This document shows positions 49,376 to 60,314 of a stretch of 64,000 bases of DNA, piece after piece; positions within the stretch are counted from its first letter, which is position 1, and every line of letters begins with the position of its first letter. Location of the stretch: assembly GCF_029871235.1 (NCBI RefSeq), contig NZ_SSOM01000014.1, positions 1-64,000 of the forward strand. The letters are read 5' to 3'. The stretch is from Pseudomonas sp. BN411. GTDB taxonomy: Bacteria; Pseudomonadota; Gammaproteobacteria; Pseudomonadales; Pseudomonadaceae. Below the pieces are notes generated by a model. That model had not been told where the DNA came from. It worked only from the letters and a program-made list of their open reading frames with translations, and made no database searches. The position numbers were made by a program, and so were the translations under genes.

Positions 49376-49720
49376 TCAGCCGATCTGGGTGGGGTCCGCG
49401 GAGACGTCAGTCCCGCTGTCGGGGGACACGTCGACCTGGCTAACGAGGGTGCCGTCAGCGGTAGTGCCACCCCATTCGAGGAAGCGGAGCTTGTGCACTT
49501 CGCCCTCGCTGTCTTCGTAGACGAGGGTGACCGGCACTACGCCTGTCTTCTGGGAGGTGTCGGTGCGGTGCAGCACCTTCTGGATGTCGACTTCCATTCC
49601 GTAGTGATAGTCCACGGGCTGCAGGGCGGCACCGTGGTTCTGGTTCTGAATGCCATCCTGGGCGAATACGCTGGGCGCGAGGCTAGAGAGCAGGGCGCTT
49701 ACAACCGAGGCCATTTTCAT
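49376..49720 (-). CDS. DUF2790 family secreted protein (longer paralogue)
   Basis: The product is 114 residues. Start at 49720 with GAGGA upstream. Signal peptide ends near PSVFA. The mature core VDYHYGMEVDIQKVLHRTD and VVPVTLVYEDSEGEVHKLRFLEWGG (given in parts: VVPVTLVYEDSEGE, KLRFLEWGG) is the DUF2790 domain. A C-terminal extension rich in Asp/Ser/Thr is absent from the next paralogue. Small secreted proteins of this family are typical of Pseudomonas, and their function is unknown. Confidence 0.85.
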   Translation of the reverse strand: MKMASVVSALLSSLAPSVFAQDGIQNQNHGAALQPVDYHYGMEVDIQKVLHRTDTSQKTGVVPVTLVYEDSEGEVHKLRFLEWGGTTADGTLVSQVDVSPDSGTDVSADPTQIG

Positions 49721-50038
49721 AAGGCTTGTATTCCTCTGTTGGGTTTCGCTTACAAGGGACTCCATCTGACCCGCTGAGCGTTTTTAGTTCAACCGCCCTC
49801 CTCGGCGACCCTCGGTTTGGGTGTTTTTTAACCAGCTGCAATCGCCCGAGCTTGAGGCGTTGCGACCGTTTGTCGCAGGTGGTGAATTTTTTTATCTACT
49901 GGCCTTTCTGGGCGTTAATTCCACCCCGACCAGGCCGTTTATCTGGTGATTTCACCTGGGTAAGGTGCACCGCTCATCCCAGGGCACGAAGTCGGGGGGC
50001 GCATGGTGCGCCCTACCGTCTGTCAGGTACCGCACAGC
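49721..50038. other. Intergenic region between DUF2790 paralogues
   Basis: About 318 bp. It is AT-richer around 49820-49940 and contains a GGGCGCATGGTGCGCCCTACC repeat fragment near 49996-50019 (written as GGGCGCATGG and TGCGCCCTACC). It should hold the promoter of the longer paralogue; no box could be assigned. Confidence 0.45.
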
Positions 50039-50305
50039 TCAGCTGTTGCTGGTATGGCTGCCCCATTCCAGGAAGCGGACCTTGTGCAGTTCGCCCTGGC
50101 TGTCCTCGTAGACCATGGTGACGGGAACCACGCCCGCGCGCTGGCTGGCGTCGGTGCGATACAGGACGCGCTGAACGTCCAGTTCCATGCCGTAGTGGTA
50201 ATCGACTGCCGGGATGCCGGCCCCGATATCTCGCTGGTATTCGTGGGCGAACACGCTGGGGGCAAGGCTGGCGAGCACGGCGCTGACGGCGGATGCGATC
50301 TTCAT
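50039..50305 (-). CDS. DUF2790 family secreted protein (shorter paralogue)
   Basis: The product is 88 residues; the start at 50305 follows GAGAGGA. Signal peptide ends at PSVFA. The core VDYHYGMELDVQRVLYRTD and VTMVYEDSQGELHKVRFLEW closely matches the neighbour at 49376, so the two arose by tandem duplication. The mature part lacks the acidic extension. Function unknown. Confidence 0.87.
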   Translation of the reverse strand: MKIASAVSAVLASLAPSVFAHEYQRDIGAGIPAVDYHYGMELDVQRVLYRTDASQRAGVVPVTMVYEDSQGELHKVRFLEWGSHTSNS

Positions 50306-50446
50306 GGGCTGATCCTCTCTGGGTCCGTTGATGGTTTCAGGTGAAACCGGATACGGGCTCCATATGACCAGCCGGGCGCGCCGGGTTGAAATCAATGCGC
50401 CTTGTAATGGAGATCAGCCGCGTCGATGCAGGGGCGCGGCCCGGGA

Positions 50447-52279
<1,833 letters not shown>

Positions 52280-52337
52280 AACGAGTCCATCCGAAAGTGA
52301 AGCGGTCGGCCCGGGCGTCCTGCCCGGGCTGAATACA

Positions 52338-52892
52338 TCAGAGCCGCTTGGCGGAGAGGATCACCACCGGCTGCAACGGCACATTCTGGTACATCCCGCG
52401 GTTGCCGGTGGGGACGTTGGCGATCTGGTCGACCACATCCATGCCACGCACGACCTTGCCGAACACCGCGTAGCCAAAGTCCCGGCTGCCGTGGTCGAGG
52501 AAAGCGTTGTCGTTGTGGTTGATGAAGAACTGGCTGGTGGCCGAGTTCACCGCCTGGGTGCGCGCCATGGCCAGGGTGCCGCGCAGGTTGCGCAGGCCAT
52601 TGTCCGCTTCGTTCTTGATCGGGTCGCGGGTTTCCTTCTGGCTCATATCGGTGTCGAAGCCACCGCCCTGGATCATGAATCCGGGAATCACGCGATGGAA
52701 CACGGTGCCGTTGTAGAAGCCGGCGTCCACGTAATCGAGGAAGTTCTTCACACTGGCCGGCGCCTTGTCGGCTTCCAGTTCCACCTCGATTTCCCCGGCG
52801 CTGGTGGTCAGCAGCACATGGGGCTTGTCGGCGGCCATGAGGTTGAGGGAGACGAGCAGGGCGCAGGCGCCCAGGACGAGTTTCTTCAGCAT
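52338..52892 (-). CDS. ppiA: Periplasmic cyclophilin-type peptidyl-prolyl isomerase
   Basis: The product is 184 residues. Signal peptide ends at NLMA|ADKP. Cyclophilin motifs: [15 protein letters not shown] with catalytic Arg, QFFINHND and [17 protein letters not shown]. Catalyses proline isomerisation in periplasmic proteins. It overlaps the hydrolase gene by 7 bp. Confidence 0.95.
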   Translation of the reverse strand: MLKKLVLGACALLVSLNLMAADKPHVLLTTSAGEIEVELEADKAPASVKNFLDYVDAGFYNGTVFHRVIPGFMIQGGGFDTDMSQKETRDPIKNEADNGLRNLRGTLAMARTQAVNSATSQFFINHNDNAFLDHGSRDFGYAVFGKVVRGMDVVDQIANVPTGNRGMYQNVPLQPVVILSAKRL

Positions 52893-53695
52893 GGTTTTGG
52901 GTCCTTGTTGCGCTCCACTTCGGCCAGGAAGTCGAGCAGGGTGGCGTTGAATCGTTCGGGTTGATCCAGCGGTGTGGCGTGACGGGAATTCTCGATGACC
53001 ACCAGCCGCGCGTTCGGTAGCTCCTTCACGTAGGCCTCCTTCTGGGAGACTGGTGTGTAGTCGCGGTCGGCGGTGATCACCAGGGTCGGGCTCTGGATAC
53101 GCTGCAGGTGATCGCGTACGCCCCAGCCGATGATGGCGTCCAGTGAGGAGAGGTAGGCGCGCTTGTCGTTCTGCGGCCAGCGCTCCTCGATCTTGCTGCG
53201 CAGGTCGCCCTGTTCAGGCAGCGGGAACAGCAGGCGGCCAAGGGCCTTGGCGATGCTGTCGAGGCTGAGCAGGCGCGAGAGAGTCCAGCGCTTGGCGATT
53301 TCCAGGTAGTCCTTCGGTGAACGGGGCTTCACCTCGGGGCCACTGTTGACGATGGTCAGGCTGCGTAGCAACTCCGGGCGATCAACGCCGAGCTGGAAAC
53401 CGATCATGCCGCCCATGCTGATGCCCACCAGGTGCACATCGATCAACCCCAGGTGCTCGATCAGCGCCGCCACGTCTTCGGCGAATGCGGCGATGCTGTA
53501 GCGCTCCTGGGGTTTGTCGGAGCGGCCGTGGCCACGCACATCGATGACGATGACGCGGTAATGGGCGGCGAGGGCGGGGATCTGGTACTCCCAGTCGCGG
53601 GTGCTGGAACCCAGGCCGTGGACCAGCAGCACCGGCATGCCTCGGCCGTAGTCTTCGTAGTGCAGCTGGCATCCATCATTCTCGAAGTACGACAT
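52886..53695 (-). CDS. Alpha/beta hydrolase
   Basis: The product is 269 residues; the start at 53695 follows AGGAGG. Oxyanion motif HGLGSS, nucleophile elbow GISMGG (Ser about 96) and catalytic His in [14 protein letters not shown]. Soluble, no signal. Resembles 3-oxoadipate enol-lactonase and related C-C or ester hydrolases, but the substrate is unknown. Located 13 bp after the LysR gene and overlapping ppiA. Confidence 0.9.
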   Translation of the reverse strand: MSYFENDGCQLHYEDYGRGMPVLLVHGLGSSTRDWEYQIPALAAHYRVIVIDVRGHGRSDKPQERYSIAAFAEDVAALIEHLGLIDVHLVGISMGGMIGFQLGVDRPELLRSLTIVNSGPEVKPRSPKDYLEIAKRWTLSRLLSLDSIAKALGRLLFPLPEQGDLRSKIEERWPQNDKRAYLSSLDAIIGWGVRDHLQRIQSPTLVITADRDYTPVSQKEAYVKELPNARLVVIENSRHATPLDQPERFNATLLDFLAEVERNKDPKPC

Positions 53696-53708
53696 GAGCG
53701 ACCTCCTG

Positions 53709-54635
53709 TCAGGCGCTGGGGAGCGGTGCTGCGAATGGCGCATCCAGCGGCGCCGAGTCGAAGGTTTTGATCAGTTCGACCAGGATCTGTGACGCCGGAC
53801 CCAGGGCCTTGTCCTTGTTGGAATATAGATAGAAGGAGGGGTGGCGGCTGCCGCCCTGTTCCAGTGGCAGCGGCTTGAGCTGGCCATCCTTGAGTTCCCG
53901 CTCGATCAAGTGGCGCGGGAGCCAGGCGAAGCCCAGGCCGCTGCTGACGAAGTTGGCGGCGGTGGACAGGCTGCCCACCGTCCAGCGTTGCTCCGCGCCG
54001 AGCCAGCCGACATTGCGCGGCTGGGTCCGGCCGGTATCGCGGATCACCACCTGCAACTGGCTTTCCAGGTCCTGGAAGTTGATCTGGCGCTGCAGGCGAT
54101 GCAGGGGATGATCGGGGTGGGCAACGGCGACGAACTCCACCGAGCAGAGCCCGGCACCCAGGTAGCCCTGGATGTCCAGGCCGGTGATGGCGAGGTCTGC
54201 GGAGCCTTCCAGCAGCACTTCCTCGACACCGGAGAGCACTTCCTCGCGCAGGCGCACGCGGCATCCGCGGCTTTGCGGCATGAAGGCGGAGAGGGCGCGC
54301 ACCAGGCGGGCATTGGGGTAGGCCGCGTCCACCACCAGGCGTACTTCGGCTTCCCAGCCCTGTTCCATGTGGTGGGCCAGCTCTTCGAGCTGGCTGGCCT
54401 GCTTGACCAGTTGGCGCGAGCGGCGCAGCAGCACTTCACCGGCTTCGGTCAGCACCGCCTTGCGTCCTTCGATGCGCAGCAGGGGAACGCCCAACTGCTC
54501 CTGCATGCGCGCGACCGTATAGCTGACCGAGGATTGCGAACGATGGGTCGCTTCCGCCGCCTGGGCGAAGCCGCCGTGATCCACCACGGCCTGCAGGGTC
54601 CGCCACTGGTCCAGGGTTACGCGCGGGGCTTTCAT
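53709..54635 (-). CDS. LysR-family transcriptional regulator
   Basis: The product is 308 residues from the ATG at 54635. HTH region FAQAAEATHRSQSSVSYTVA, then a LysR effector domain (about 95-300) with LPRHLIERELKDGQLKPLPL near the end. It is the first gene of a minus-strand run (LysR, hydrolase, ppiA, ABC exporter) and is divergent from the small secreted protein and azoR. From memory, a LysR gene is paired with azoR2 in P. aeruginosa. Confidence 0.9.
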   Translation of the reverse strand: MKAPRVTLDQWRTLQAVVDHGGFAQAAEATHRSQSSVSYTVARMQEQLGVPLLRIEGRKAVLTEAGEVLLRRSRQLVKQASQLEELAHHMEQGWEAEVRLVVDAAYPNARLVRALSAFMPQSRGCRVRLREEVLSGVEEVLLEGSADLAITGLDIQGYLGAGLCSVEFVAVAHPDHPLHRLQRQINFQDLESQLQVVIRDTGRTQPRNVGWLGAEQRWTVGSLSTAANFVSSGLGFAWLPRHLIERELKDGQLKPLPLEQGGSRHPSFYLYSNKDKALGPASQILVELIKTFDSAPLDAPFAAPLPSA

Positions 54636-54744
54636 GCGGTGCTGCTCCTCTAGCTGCTCATGCCGGCAGATCGTGTGTGCCCATGGCGCTGATTCCGCCT
54701 GTGGCGCTCTGTTAAGCTGGCGCTCTCTGCACTGGAGATCGCCC

Positions 54745-55059
54745 ATGAAGAAACTCTGCTGTGCCCTGTTCGCCCTGTTGCCAACCCTGGCCTTCGCATA
54801 CCCCATTGAGGTGGAGAAGCAGTACAACGGCGCCGAGATCGTCTACGACACCACCGATATTGCAAACAACATGGCCGCCATCAATATCCAGAACGTTGGT
54901 GGAACCGCAGCGGAGTGCAAGGCAGTGTTCGTTAACGGACCTGAAACCCCCAAGGTGCGCAAGGCCGTGATCGAAAGTGGCAAGAGCGCCTACGTGACGG
55001 CCAATTTCACCCGTGCAGTGATCAAGCTGCGGATCAAGCTGACGTGCAACCCCAAGTAG
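54745..55059 (+). CDS. Small secreted protein of unknown function
   Basis: The product is 104 residues; the ATG at 54745 follows GGAGATC. Signal peptide ends at TLAFA|YPIEVEK. The mature domain is about 85 residues, with two cysteines (AECKAV, LTCNPK) likely to form a disulfide, and is rich in beta-strand. Similar proteins in Pseudomonas are hypothetical. It lies between the divergent LysR gene and azoR. Confidence 0.78.
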   Translation: MKKLCCALFALLPTLAFAYPIEVEKQYNGAEIVYDTTDIANNMAAINIQNVGGTAAECKAVFVNGPETPKVRKAVIESGKSAYVTANFTRAVIKLRIKLTCNPK

Positions 55060-55219
55060 TCGGGGCCAGGATTCGGGCACAGCAACCAGCCTAGTGCCCC
55101 TCCTTATAAAAATCAACTTTCTTGATATTTTTCGGCGGATATTTACGCTTTTTTATCGATTCGTGACGAAATAATCTGCGCCCCATCGACGCAATCAACC
55201 CCCGATGGAGGTAGCCCAA

Positions 55220-55819
55220 ATGTCCCGCGTACTCGTCATCGAAAGCAGCGCCCGCCAGCAAGGTTCCGTTTCCCGCCAGCTCACCCAGGACTTCATCGCC
55301 AAGTGGCAAGCCGCCCACCCGGCTGATGAGATCACCGTTCGCGACCTCGCCACCGAGCAGGTTCCGCACCTGGACGCCGACCTTCTGGGAGGCTGGATGA
55401 AGCCCGCCGACCAGCAGAGCGAAAGCGAAAAAACCGCCCTGCAACGCTCCAACCTGCTGACCGAAGAACTGCTGGCTGCCGACGTACTGGTGATGGCTGC
55501 CCCCATGTACAACTTCGCTATCCCCAGCACCCTGAAATCCTGGCTGGACCACGTGCTGCGCGCCGGCGTCACCTTCAAGTACACCGAAACCGGTCCGAAG
55601 GGCCTGCTCACTGGCAAGCGCGCTTTTGTCCTGACCGCTCGTGGCGGCATCTACTCCGGTAGCCCGCTGGACCATCAGGAGCCCTACCTGCGCCAGGCCA
55701 TGGGCTTCATCGGCATCCATGACGTGACCTTCATTCATGCCGAAGGCCTGAACATGGGTAATGAATTCCAGGAGAAGGGCCTGGCTTCCGCCAAGGCTCA
55801 GCTCGCCCAGGTCGCCTGA
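55220..55819 (+). CDS. azoR: FMN-dependent NADH-azoreductase AzoR
   Basis: The product is 199 residues; the start at 55220 follows GGAGG. Flavodoxin-like fold with FMN contacts ESSARQQGSVSR near the N-terminus, APMYNFAIPSTLKSWLDHVL (the FMN/quinone pocket) and ARGGIYSG. Reduces azo dyes and quinones with NADH. Expression may be controlled by the LysR regulator at 53709. Ends at a terminator. Confidence 0.95.
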   Translation: MSRVLVIESSARQQGSVSRQLTQDFIAKWQAAHPADEITVRDLATEQVPHLDADLLGGWMKPADQQSESEKTALQRSNLLTEELLAADVLVMAAPMYNFAIPSTLKSWLDHVLRAGVTFKYTETGPKGLLTGKRAFVLTARGGIYSGSPLDHQEPYLRQAMGFIGIHDVTFIHAEGLNMGNEFQEKGLASAKAQLAQVA

Positions 55820-55878
55820 TCCGCTGCTCCGCTCCTCGCTCCTTCGGTGCGCCATGGCTCCTTGAGCGCACCCTCTCT

Positions 55879-55908
55879 GCCCGGCCTGGTTCAGGTCGGG
55901 CTTTTTTA
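55879..55908 (+). terminator. Terminator after azoR
   Basis: GCCCGGCCTG-GTT-CAGGTCGGGC hairpin (one G-T pair) followed by TTTTTTAT. Confidence 0.88.
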
Positions 55909-56299
55909 TGGATGACGAGAAAGAGAGGCCGGTGTCCTCTTTGGCGAATGAATTCGCCCCCACAGGGAAATGCCCAGGCTGAACGCTTGCACGGATGGCT
56001 CCCTGTCCCTCTGGGGCGAAGAGGCACGCTTTCGGAAGCACTGCTTCCGGTGCCGATGAGCGCCAGGACGCGCAGCGATCTGGCTGGGGCGCAGGGCGGG
56101 GTTGGGGTGAGGGGGCGCCGTTCGTTGTTCGGACCTAAGCCATGCCGTTTTCAACAATGCGGGCGACGGCCCTGCCCGGATGGTCAGATTCCCGCCTTGT
56201 TAATCTTCCGCTCGCGGCAAGGAAGGCGTATGTTCGCCGGCTGCTTTGCGAGGCCCTGATGATGTCGTCCCATTTCCTCTTCCACGTGCAGAGACGGTC
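55909..56299. repeat. Gap between azoR and rarD with dispersed repeats
   Basis: Contains one GCGAATGAATTCGCCCCCAC element (55944-55963) and a GGGGTGAGGGGGCG-type element near 56099-56116, related to the one at 60270. An in-frame start upstream of rarD (56246) is less likely than 56300. No separate gene is supported. Confidence 0.55.
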
Positions 56300-57196
56300 A
56301 TGAAGCTGTCCGGTCGTGGTGTCTCGCTGTCCCTGACGGCGTCCGTCCTGTTTGCCCTGATGCCCGGTTACGTGCGCGAACTAGCGCCGCTGGATGGCGT
56401 GCAGGTATTTGCCCAACGGGTGCTCTGGTCGATCCCGGCGGTGCTCCTGCTATTGATGCTGACCCGCCAATGGCCCGCCTTCATCGCCGTGCTCGGTCGA
56501 CTGAAGCGCGAGCCGTTGCTCCTGGCTTCCCTGCCCATTGCGGCGGTGCTGATCGGCCTGCAATGGGGGCTGTTCCTCTGGGCACCCCTGCAGGGGCGGA
56601 TGCTGGAGGTCTCTCTCGGCTACTTCCTGCTGCCCCTGGCGATGGTGGTAGCGGGACGGGTGTTCTACGCCGAGCGCCTGCGGCCGTTGCAGCTGGTGGC
56701 GGTGCTCTGCGCCCTGGCCGGCGTGCTGCACGAGCTCTGGCTGACCCGTGCGTTCTCCTGGCTGACCCTCGTTACTGCCCTGGGCTATCCGCCTTACTTC
56801 ATGCTGCGACGCTGGATGAAGCTGGATGCGTTGTCCGGCTTCATCCTGGAAATGGCGGTGCTGGCGCCCCTGGCCATCTGGCTGATCGCGAGCTTCTCGC
56901 CGCCGGGTGCGTTCAGCCAGGCGCCGCAACTCTGGTGGCTGATTCCCGGCCTGGGGCTGCTGGGCACCCTGGCATTCGCGGCCATGATGGCGTCCAGCCG
57001 GCTGCTGCCCCTGGGGTTGTTCGGGATTCTCAGCTACGTGGAACCGGTGCTGCTGTTCGCGGTGGCGGTGGTATTCCTGGGCGAGCCCTTCAACCCTGCC
57101 CAGCTCTGGACCTACCTGCCGATCTGGCTGGCCGTGCTGCTGATTGGCGGGGACAGCGCGATGCTGTTGCGCAGGCAGGCTCGGAAAGGCTTCTGA
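56300..57196 (+). CDS. rarD: EamA-family transporter RarD
   Basis: The product is 298 residues from the ATG at 56300. Ten hydrophobic segments in two EamA halves; the RarD-type N-terminus KLSGRGVSLSLTASVLFALM and YAERLRPLQLVAVLCALAGV support the assignment. Drug/metabolite exporter superfamily; the substrate is not established. Monocistronic. Confidence 0.85.
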   Translation: MKLSGRGVSLSLTASVLFALMPGYVRELAPLDGVQVFAQRVLWSIPAVLLLLMLTRQWPAFIAVLGRLKREPLLLASLPIAAVLIGLQWGLFLWAPLQGRMLEVSLGYFLLPLAMVVAGRVFYAERLRPLQLVAVLCALAGVLHELWLTRAFSWLTLVTALGYPPYFMLRRWMKLDALSGFILEMAVLAPLAIWLIASFSPPGAFSQAPQLWWLIPGLGLLGTLAFAAMMASSRLLPLGLFGILSYVEPVLLFAVAVVFLGEPFNPAQLWTYLPIWLAVLLIGGDSAMLLRRQARKGF

Positions 57197-57206
57197 ACAG
57201 GGTCGC

Positions 57207-57602
57207 TCAGCGACCCGTCAGGGCGTCCAGTACGTGGTCGCGCAGCAGCGGGGCCAGGTTTTCCGGGTGGGGCTGACCGGGCTCCAGCCAGGCCAGTTCT
57301 TCCAGCTCGGCCGCCGCTTCCACGGCATGGGGCAGGCGGGCGATGAAGATATCGGCGTCCACCCAGGTGTCCGCCTCGTTGGCGGCCGGCGCGCGGAAAC
57401 GGCCCAGCGGAGTCAGGGCCGACGCTTCCAGGCGCAGCTGGAGTTCTTCCCAGAGTTCGCGTTGCAGGGCCTGAAGCGGGCTTTCGTCAGCCTCGCGCTT
57501 TCCGCCGGGCAGCATCAGCGCGCGGGTGCCGCGTTTGCGCACCAGCAGCAGGCGATCTTGCGAGTCGAGCAGGCAGGCGGCGGCGATATTCAGGGTGGTC
57601 AT
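57207..57602 (-). CDS. Nudix hydrolase
   Basis: The product is 131 residues. Nudix box GGKREADESPLQALQRELWE followed by EL: all catalytic Glu positions are kept, the last Gly of the box is Gln. N-terminal LLDSQDRLLLVRKRGTRALM resembles MutT/8-oxo-dGTPase-like enzymes. It overlaps the RibD-like gene by 4 bp, so the two are co-translated. The substrate (a nucleoside diphosphate derivative) is not known. Confidence 0.9.
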   Translation of the reverse strand: MTTLNIAAACLLDSQDRLLLVRKRGTRALMLPGGKREADESPLQALQRELWEELQLRLEASALTPLGRFRAPAANEADTWVDADIFIARLPHAVEAAAELEELAWLEPGQPHPENLAPLLRDHVLDALTGR

Positions 57603-58144
57603 GGTGTCTCGGCTTCGGGCAGGAGTTGGTAGTGCAGCTGCACCACGCCGGTGGGGAAGCTGCGCTGCTCGCGCAACTGGAGGCGGCGTTCGAGGCCCGT
57701 GGCGAACATCGGGATACCGGCGCCCAGGAGGTGGGGAATGACGCTGACCACCAGTTCATCGAGCAGCCCGGCAGAGTAGCAGGTCCCGGCCAGCGAACCA
57801 CCCCCGACCAGCCACACGCGCTTGCAGCCGGCAGCGGCCAGTTGTTCGAGGGCCTGGGCCGGCGTGTCGTGGTTGATCTGTACGTCCGGGCTGGTTCGCA
57901 GTGGTTCGTTGCGGGTCAGCACGAGGCAGGGTTTGCCGGGATAGGGCCATTCGCCGCCGAACGCCAGGATGCTCTCGTAGGTCATCCGCCCCATCAGCAG
58001 GCCGTCGATGCTGGCGTAGAAGGCCTGGTAACCATGATCGTCGCCCGACTCCTCGATGGGCTTCAGCCAGTCGACGCGGCCGTCGGGACGGGCGATGTAG
58101 CCGTCGAGGCTGGCGGCGACGTAGTAGATCAGGGCTGGACGCAT
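57599..58144 (-). CDS. Dihydrofolate reductase/RibD C-terminal domain protein
   Basis: The product is 181 residues, one RibD_C/DHFR-like domain: YYVAASLDGYIARPDGRVDW at the N-terminus, GRMTYESI, and the NADPH motif VWLVGGGSLAG. Stand-alone members (YyaP/YwjB type) reduce unknown pteridine or pyrimidine substrates with NADPH. First gene of a two-gene operon with the Nudix hydrolase. Confidence 0.88.
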   Translation of the reverse strand: MRPALIYYVAASLDGYIARPDGRVDWLKPIEESGDDHGYQAFYASIDGLLMGRMTYESILAFGGEWPYPGKPCLVLTRNEPLRTSPDVQINHDTPAQALEQLAAAGCKRVWLVGGGSLAGTCYSAGLLDELVVSVIPHLLGAGIPMFATGLERRLQLREQRSFPTGVVQLHYQLLPEAETP

Positions 58145-58281
58145 GGCGGAGCTCCTGGAAAGGGTGCAAAGAGCGTATACCGGCTCGGGTTTTCCGTCGC
58201 TGGCTCACTCGGAATTCGGGCGTTTGCTCCCGACTCCGGGTAACCTATGCAGCTATTTACGCTTTTGACCGAGGTAGCCCC

Positions 58282-59613
58282 GTGTTTTCCCAATTCGCCC
58301 TGCACGAACGTCTGCTCAAGGCCGTTGCCGAACTCAAATTCGTCGAGCCGACCCCGGTGCAGGTGGCGGCCATCCCGCCGGCCCTGGAAGGGCGCGACCT
58401 GCGGGTGACCGCCCAGACCGGTAGCGGCAAGACCGCTGCCTTCGTCCTGCCGCTGCTGAACCGCCTGATTGGCGAGGCCAAGCCCCGCGAGCGCATCCGT
58501 TCGCTGATCCTGCTGCCGACCCGCGAGCTGGCGCAGCAGACCCTGAAAGAGGTGGAGCGCTTTTCCCAGTTCACCTTCATCAAGTCCTGCATCGTCACCG
58601 GTGGGGAAGACTTCAAGGTGCAGGCTGCGATGCTGCGCAAGCTGCCTGACGTGCTGATCGCCACGCCCGGTCGCCTGATCGAGCACCTGAACTCTGGCAC
58701 CGTGGATCTGCGCGAGGTGGAAGTGCTGGTGCTGGACGAAGCCGACCGCATGCTCGACATGGGTTTTGCCGAGGACATGCAGCGCATCACCGAACTCTGC
58801 GCCAACCGCCAGCAGACCCTGCTGTTCTCCGCCACCACCGGCGGCGCCGCGCTGCGCGAGGTTTCCGCCAATGTGTTGCGTGACCCGCTGCACCTGCGCC
58901 TGAACAGCGTCGATCAGCTCAACGAGAGTACCCGCCAGCAAATCATCACGGCCGACCACCCCGAGCACAAAGAGGAGCTGGCGCGCTGGCTGCTGGCCAA
59001 CGAGACCTACCAGAAGGCGATCATCTTCACCAACACCCGCGCCCAGGCCGATCGGCTGTACGGGCACCTGGTGGCGGGCGGCTACAAGGCGTTCGTGCTC
59101 CACGGCGACAAGGACCAGAAGGACCGCAGGCTGGCCATCGAACGTGTGAAGCAGGGCGGTACCAAGGTGCTGGTGGCCACCGATGTCGCCGCCCGTGGCC
59201 TGGACATCGAAGGCCTGGACCTGGTGATCAACTTCGACATGCCGCGCTCCGGCGACGAATACGTGCACCGCGTCGGTCGCACCGGCCGTGCCGGTGGCGA
59301 AGGCCTGGCGATTTCGCTGATCTGCCATAACGACTGGAACCTGATGTCCAGCATCGAGCGCTACCTGAAGCAGAGCTTCGAACGCCGGACCATCAAGGAG
59401 CTCAAGGGCACCTACACGGGTCCGAAGAAGGTCAAGGCTTCCGGCAAGGCCGCTGGCGCCAAGAAGAAAAAGACCGACAAGAAAGGCGACAAGAAGGCTC
59501 CGGCCAAGGCCGCTGCGCCCAAGCGCAAGCCGAGCAAGCCGCGTGAGGAGTCCCGCGTGGTGAGCACCGACGGCCTGGCGCCGCTCAAGCGCAAGAAGCC
59601 GACGGCGGAATGA
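58282..59613 (+). CDS. DEAD-box ATP-dependent RNA helicase
   Basis: The product is 443 residues with a GTG start at 58282 after GAGG. Q motif FVEPTPVQ, motif I AQTGSGKT, Ia PTRELAQQ, DEAD box in LVLDEADRML, SAT, motif V ARGLDIEG and motif VI HRVGRTGRAG are all present. The last 75 residues form a Lys/Ala/Pro-rich basic tail, likely for RNA binding. RhlE/SrmB-like; role in ribosome assembly or mRNA decay is inferred. Overlaps the next gene by 4 bp. Confidence 0.93.
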   Translation: MFSQFALHERLLKAVAELKFVEPTPVQVAAIPPALEGRDLRVTAQTGSGKTAAFVLPLLNRLIGEAKPRERIRSLILLPTRELAQQTLKEVERFSQFTFIKSCIVTGGEDFKVQAAMLRKLPDVLIATPGRLIEHLNSGTVDLREVEVLVLDEADRMLDMGFAEDMQRITELCANRQQTLLFSATTGGAALREVSANVLRDPLHLRLNSVDQLNESTRQQIITADHPEHKEELARWLLANETYQKAIIFTNTRAQADRLYGHLVAGGYKAFVLHGDKDQKDRRLAIERVKQGGTKVLVATDVAARGLDIEGLDLVINFDMPRSGDEYVHRVGRTGRAGGEGLAISLICHNDWNLMSSIERYLKQSFERRTIKELKGTYTGPKKVKASGKAAGAKKKKTDKKGDKKAPAKAAAPKRKPSKPREESRVVSTDGLAPLKRKKPTAE

Positions 59614-60104
59614 TCCGTCGGCTTGCTCCGGCCTCGCTGCTCTTCGCGCTGGGTTCGGCGCAGGCCGAGGTCTATCGCTGCATCCAGGCCGATGGCGTGG
59701 TGCGTTACACCGATCAGGGCTGCGGATCGCTGGAAGGTTCGCGGCCGCTGGCCAGTCCGGATGCAGTTGAGCAGTTGCTGCAGACTGCCACGAACGGATT
59801 GAACCAGTGGGTGCAGCCTCTGCTGGGTGGCGCTGCCCCCTGGAAGCTGTTGCTGGCGGTCTATCTGCTCATGAGCCTGATCTGCTTCGTCGCGTACTGG
59901 CGCGACAAGCGCTTAGCCGTAGCCGGGGAGCAACGTACGCCCGAATCCCGCCTCCACCTGTATGAACTTCTTGGCGGCTGGCCGGGCGGTCTGCTCGCCC
60001 AGAGGCTGATTCGCCACAAGAATCGCAAGGTCGCCTACCAGGTGAAATTCTGGCTGATCGTGGCCGTGCACCTGGGCTTGCTGGGGTACTGGGTGCTGCA
60101 TTGA
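59610..60104 (+). CDS. DUF4124-like plus DUF1294 membrane protein
   Basis: The product is 164 residues. Signal peptide ends near SAQA, then a short DUF4124-like stretch EVYRCIQADGVVRYTDQGC (about 20-38), then a DUF1294 domain with two membrane segments around YLLMSLICFVAYWRDKR and LIVAVHLGLLGYW, and the characteristic LHLYELLGGWPGGLLAQRLI and RHKNRKVAYQ. Function unknown. Translationally coupled to the helicase gene (ATGA overlap). Confidence 0.85.
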   Translation: MIRRLAPASLLFALGSAQAEVYRCIQADGVVRYTDQGCGSLEGSRPLASPDAVEQLLQTATNGLNQWVQPLLGGAAPWKLLLAVYLLMSLICFVAYWRDKRLAVAGEQRTPESRLHLYELLGGWPGGLLAQRLIRHKNRKVAYQVKFWLIVAVHLGLLGYWVLH

Positions 60105-60131
60105 GGCGAGCACGGCGGACCTGCGGTCCGC

Positions 60132-60311
60132 TTGGCGAATGAATTCGCCCCTACAGGAAAACATCGAGGTTCGGATTACGGCCGCTCCCACTTGCAGGGG
60201 AGCGGCCCTTGATCGCGAATGAATTCGCCCCTACAGGAAAAGCGTCGACGCCCAGGTAAGGCACGTACTGCTCCCTCTCCCGCCTGCGGGAGAGGGCTGG
60301 GGTGAGGGTGC
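60132..60311. repeat. Two direct REP-like copies and a CTCCCTCTCCC/GGGAGAGGG palindrome
   Basis: GCGAATGAATTCGCCCCTACAG occurs twice in direct orientation (60135 and 60215; each quoted part GCGAATGAATTCGCCCCTAC is 20 bases). A third element, CTCCCTCTCCCGCC-TGC-GGGAGAGGG with GGGTGAGGG after it, lies at 60271-60309. Confidence 0.75.
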
Positions 60312-60314
60312 TTT

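Noticed and set aside
57901-58281. A 127-residue N-terminal extension of the DEAD-box helicase
   Set aside because: It is Arg-rich antisense of the RibD-like gene; the GTG at 58282 has an SD and starts the Q-motif region at the normal distance.
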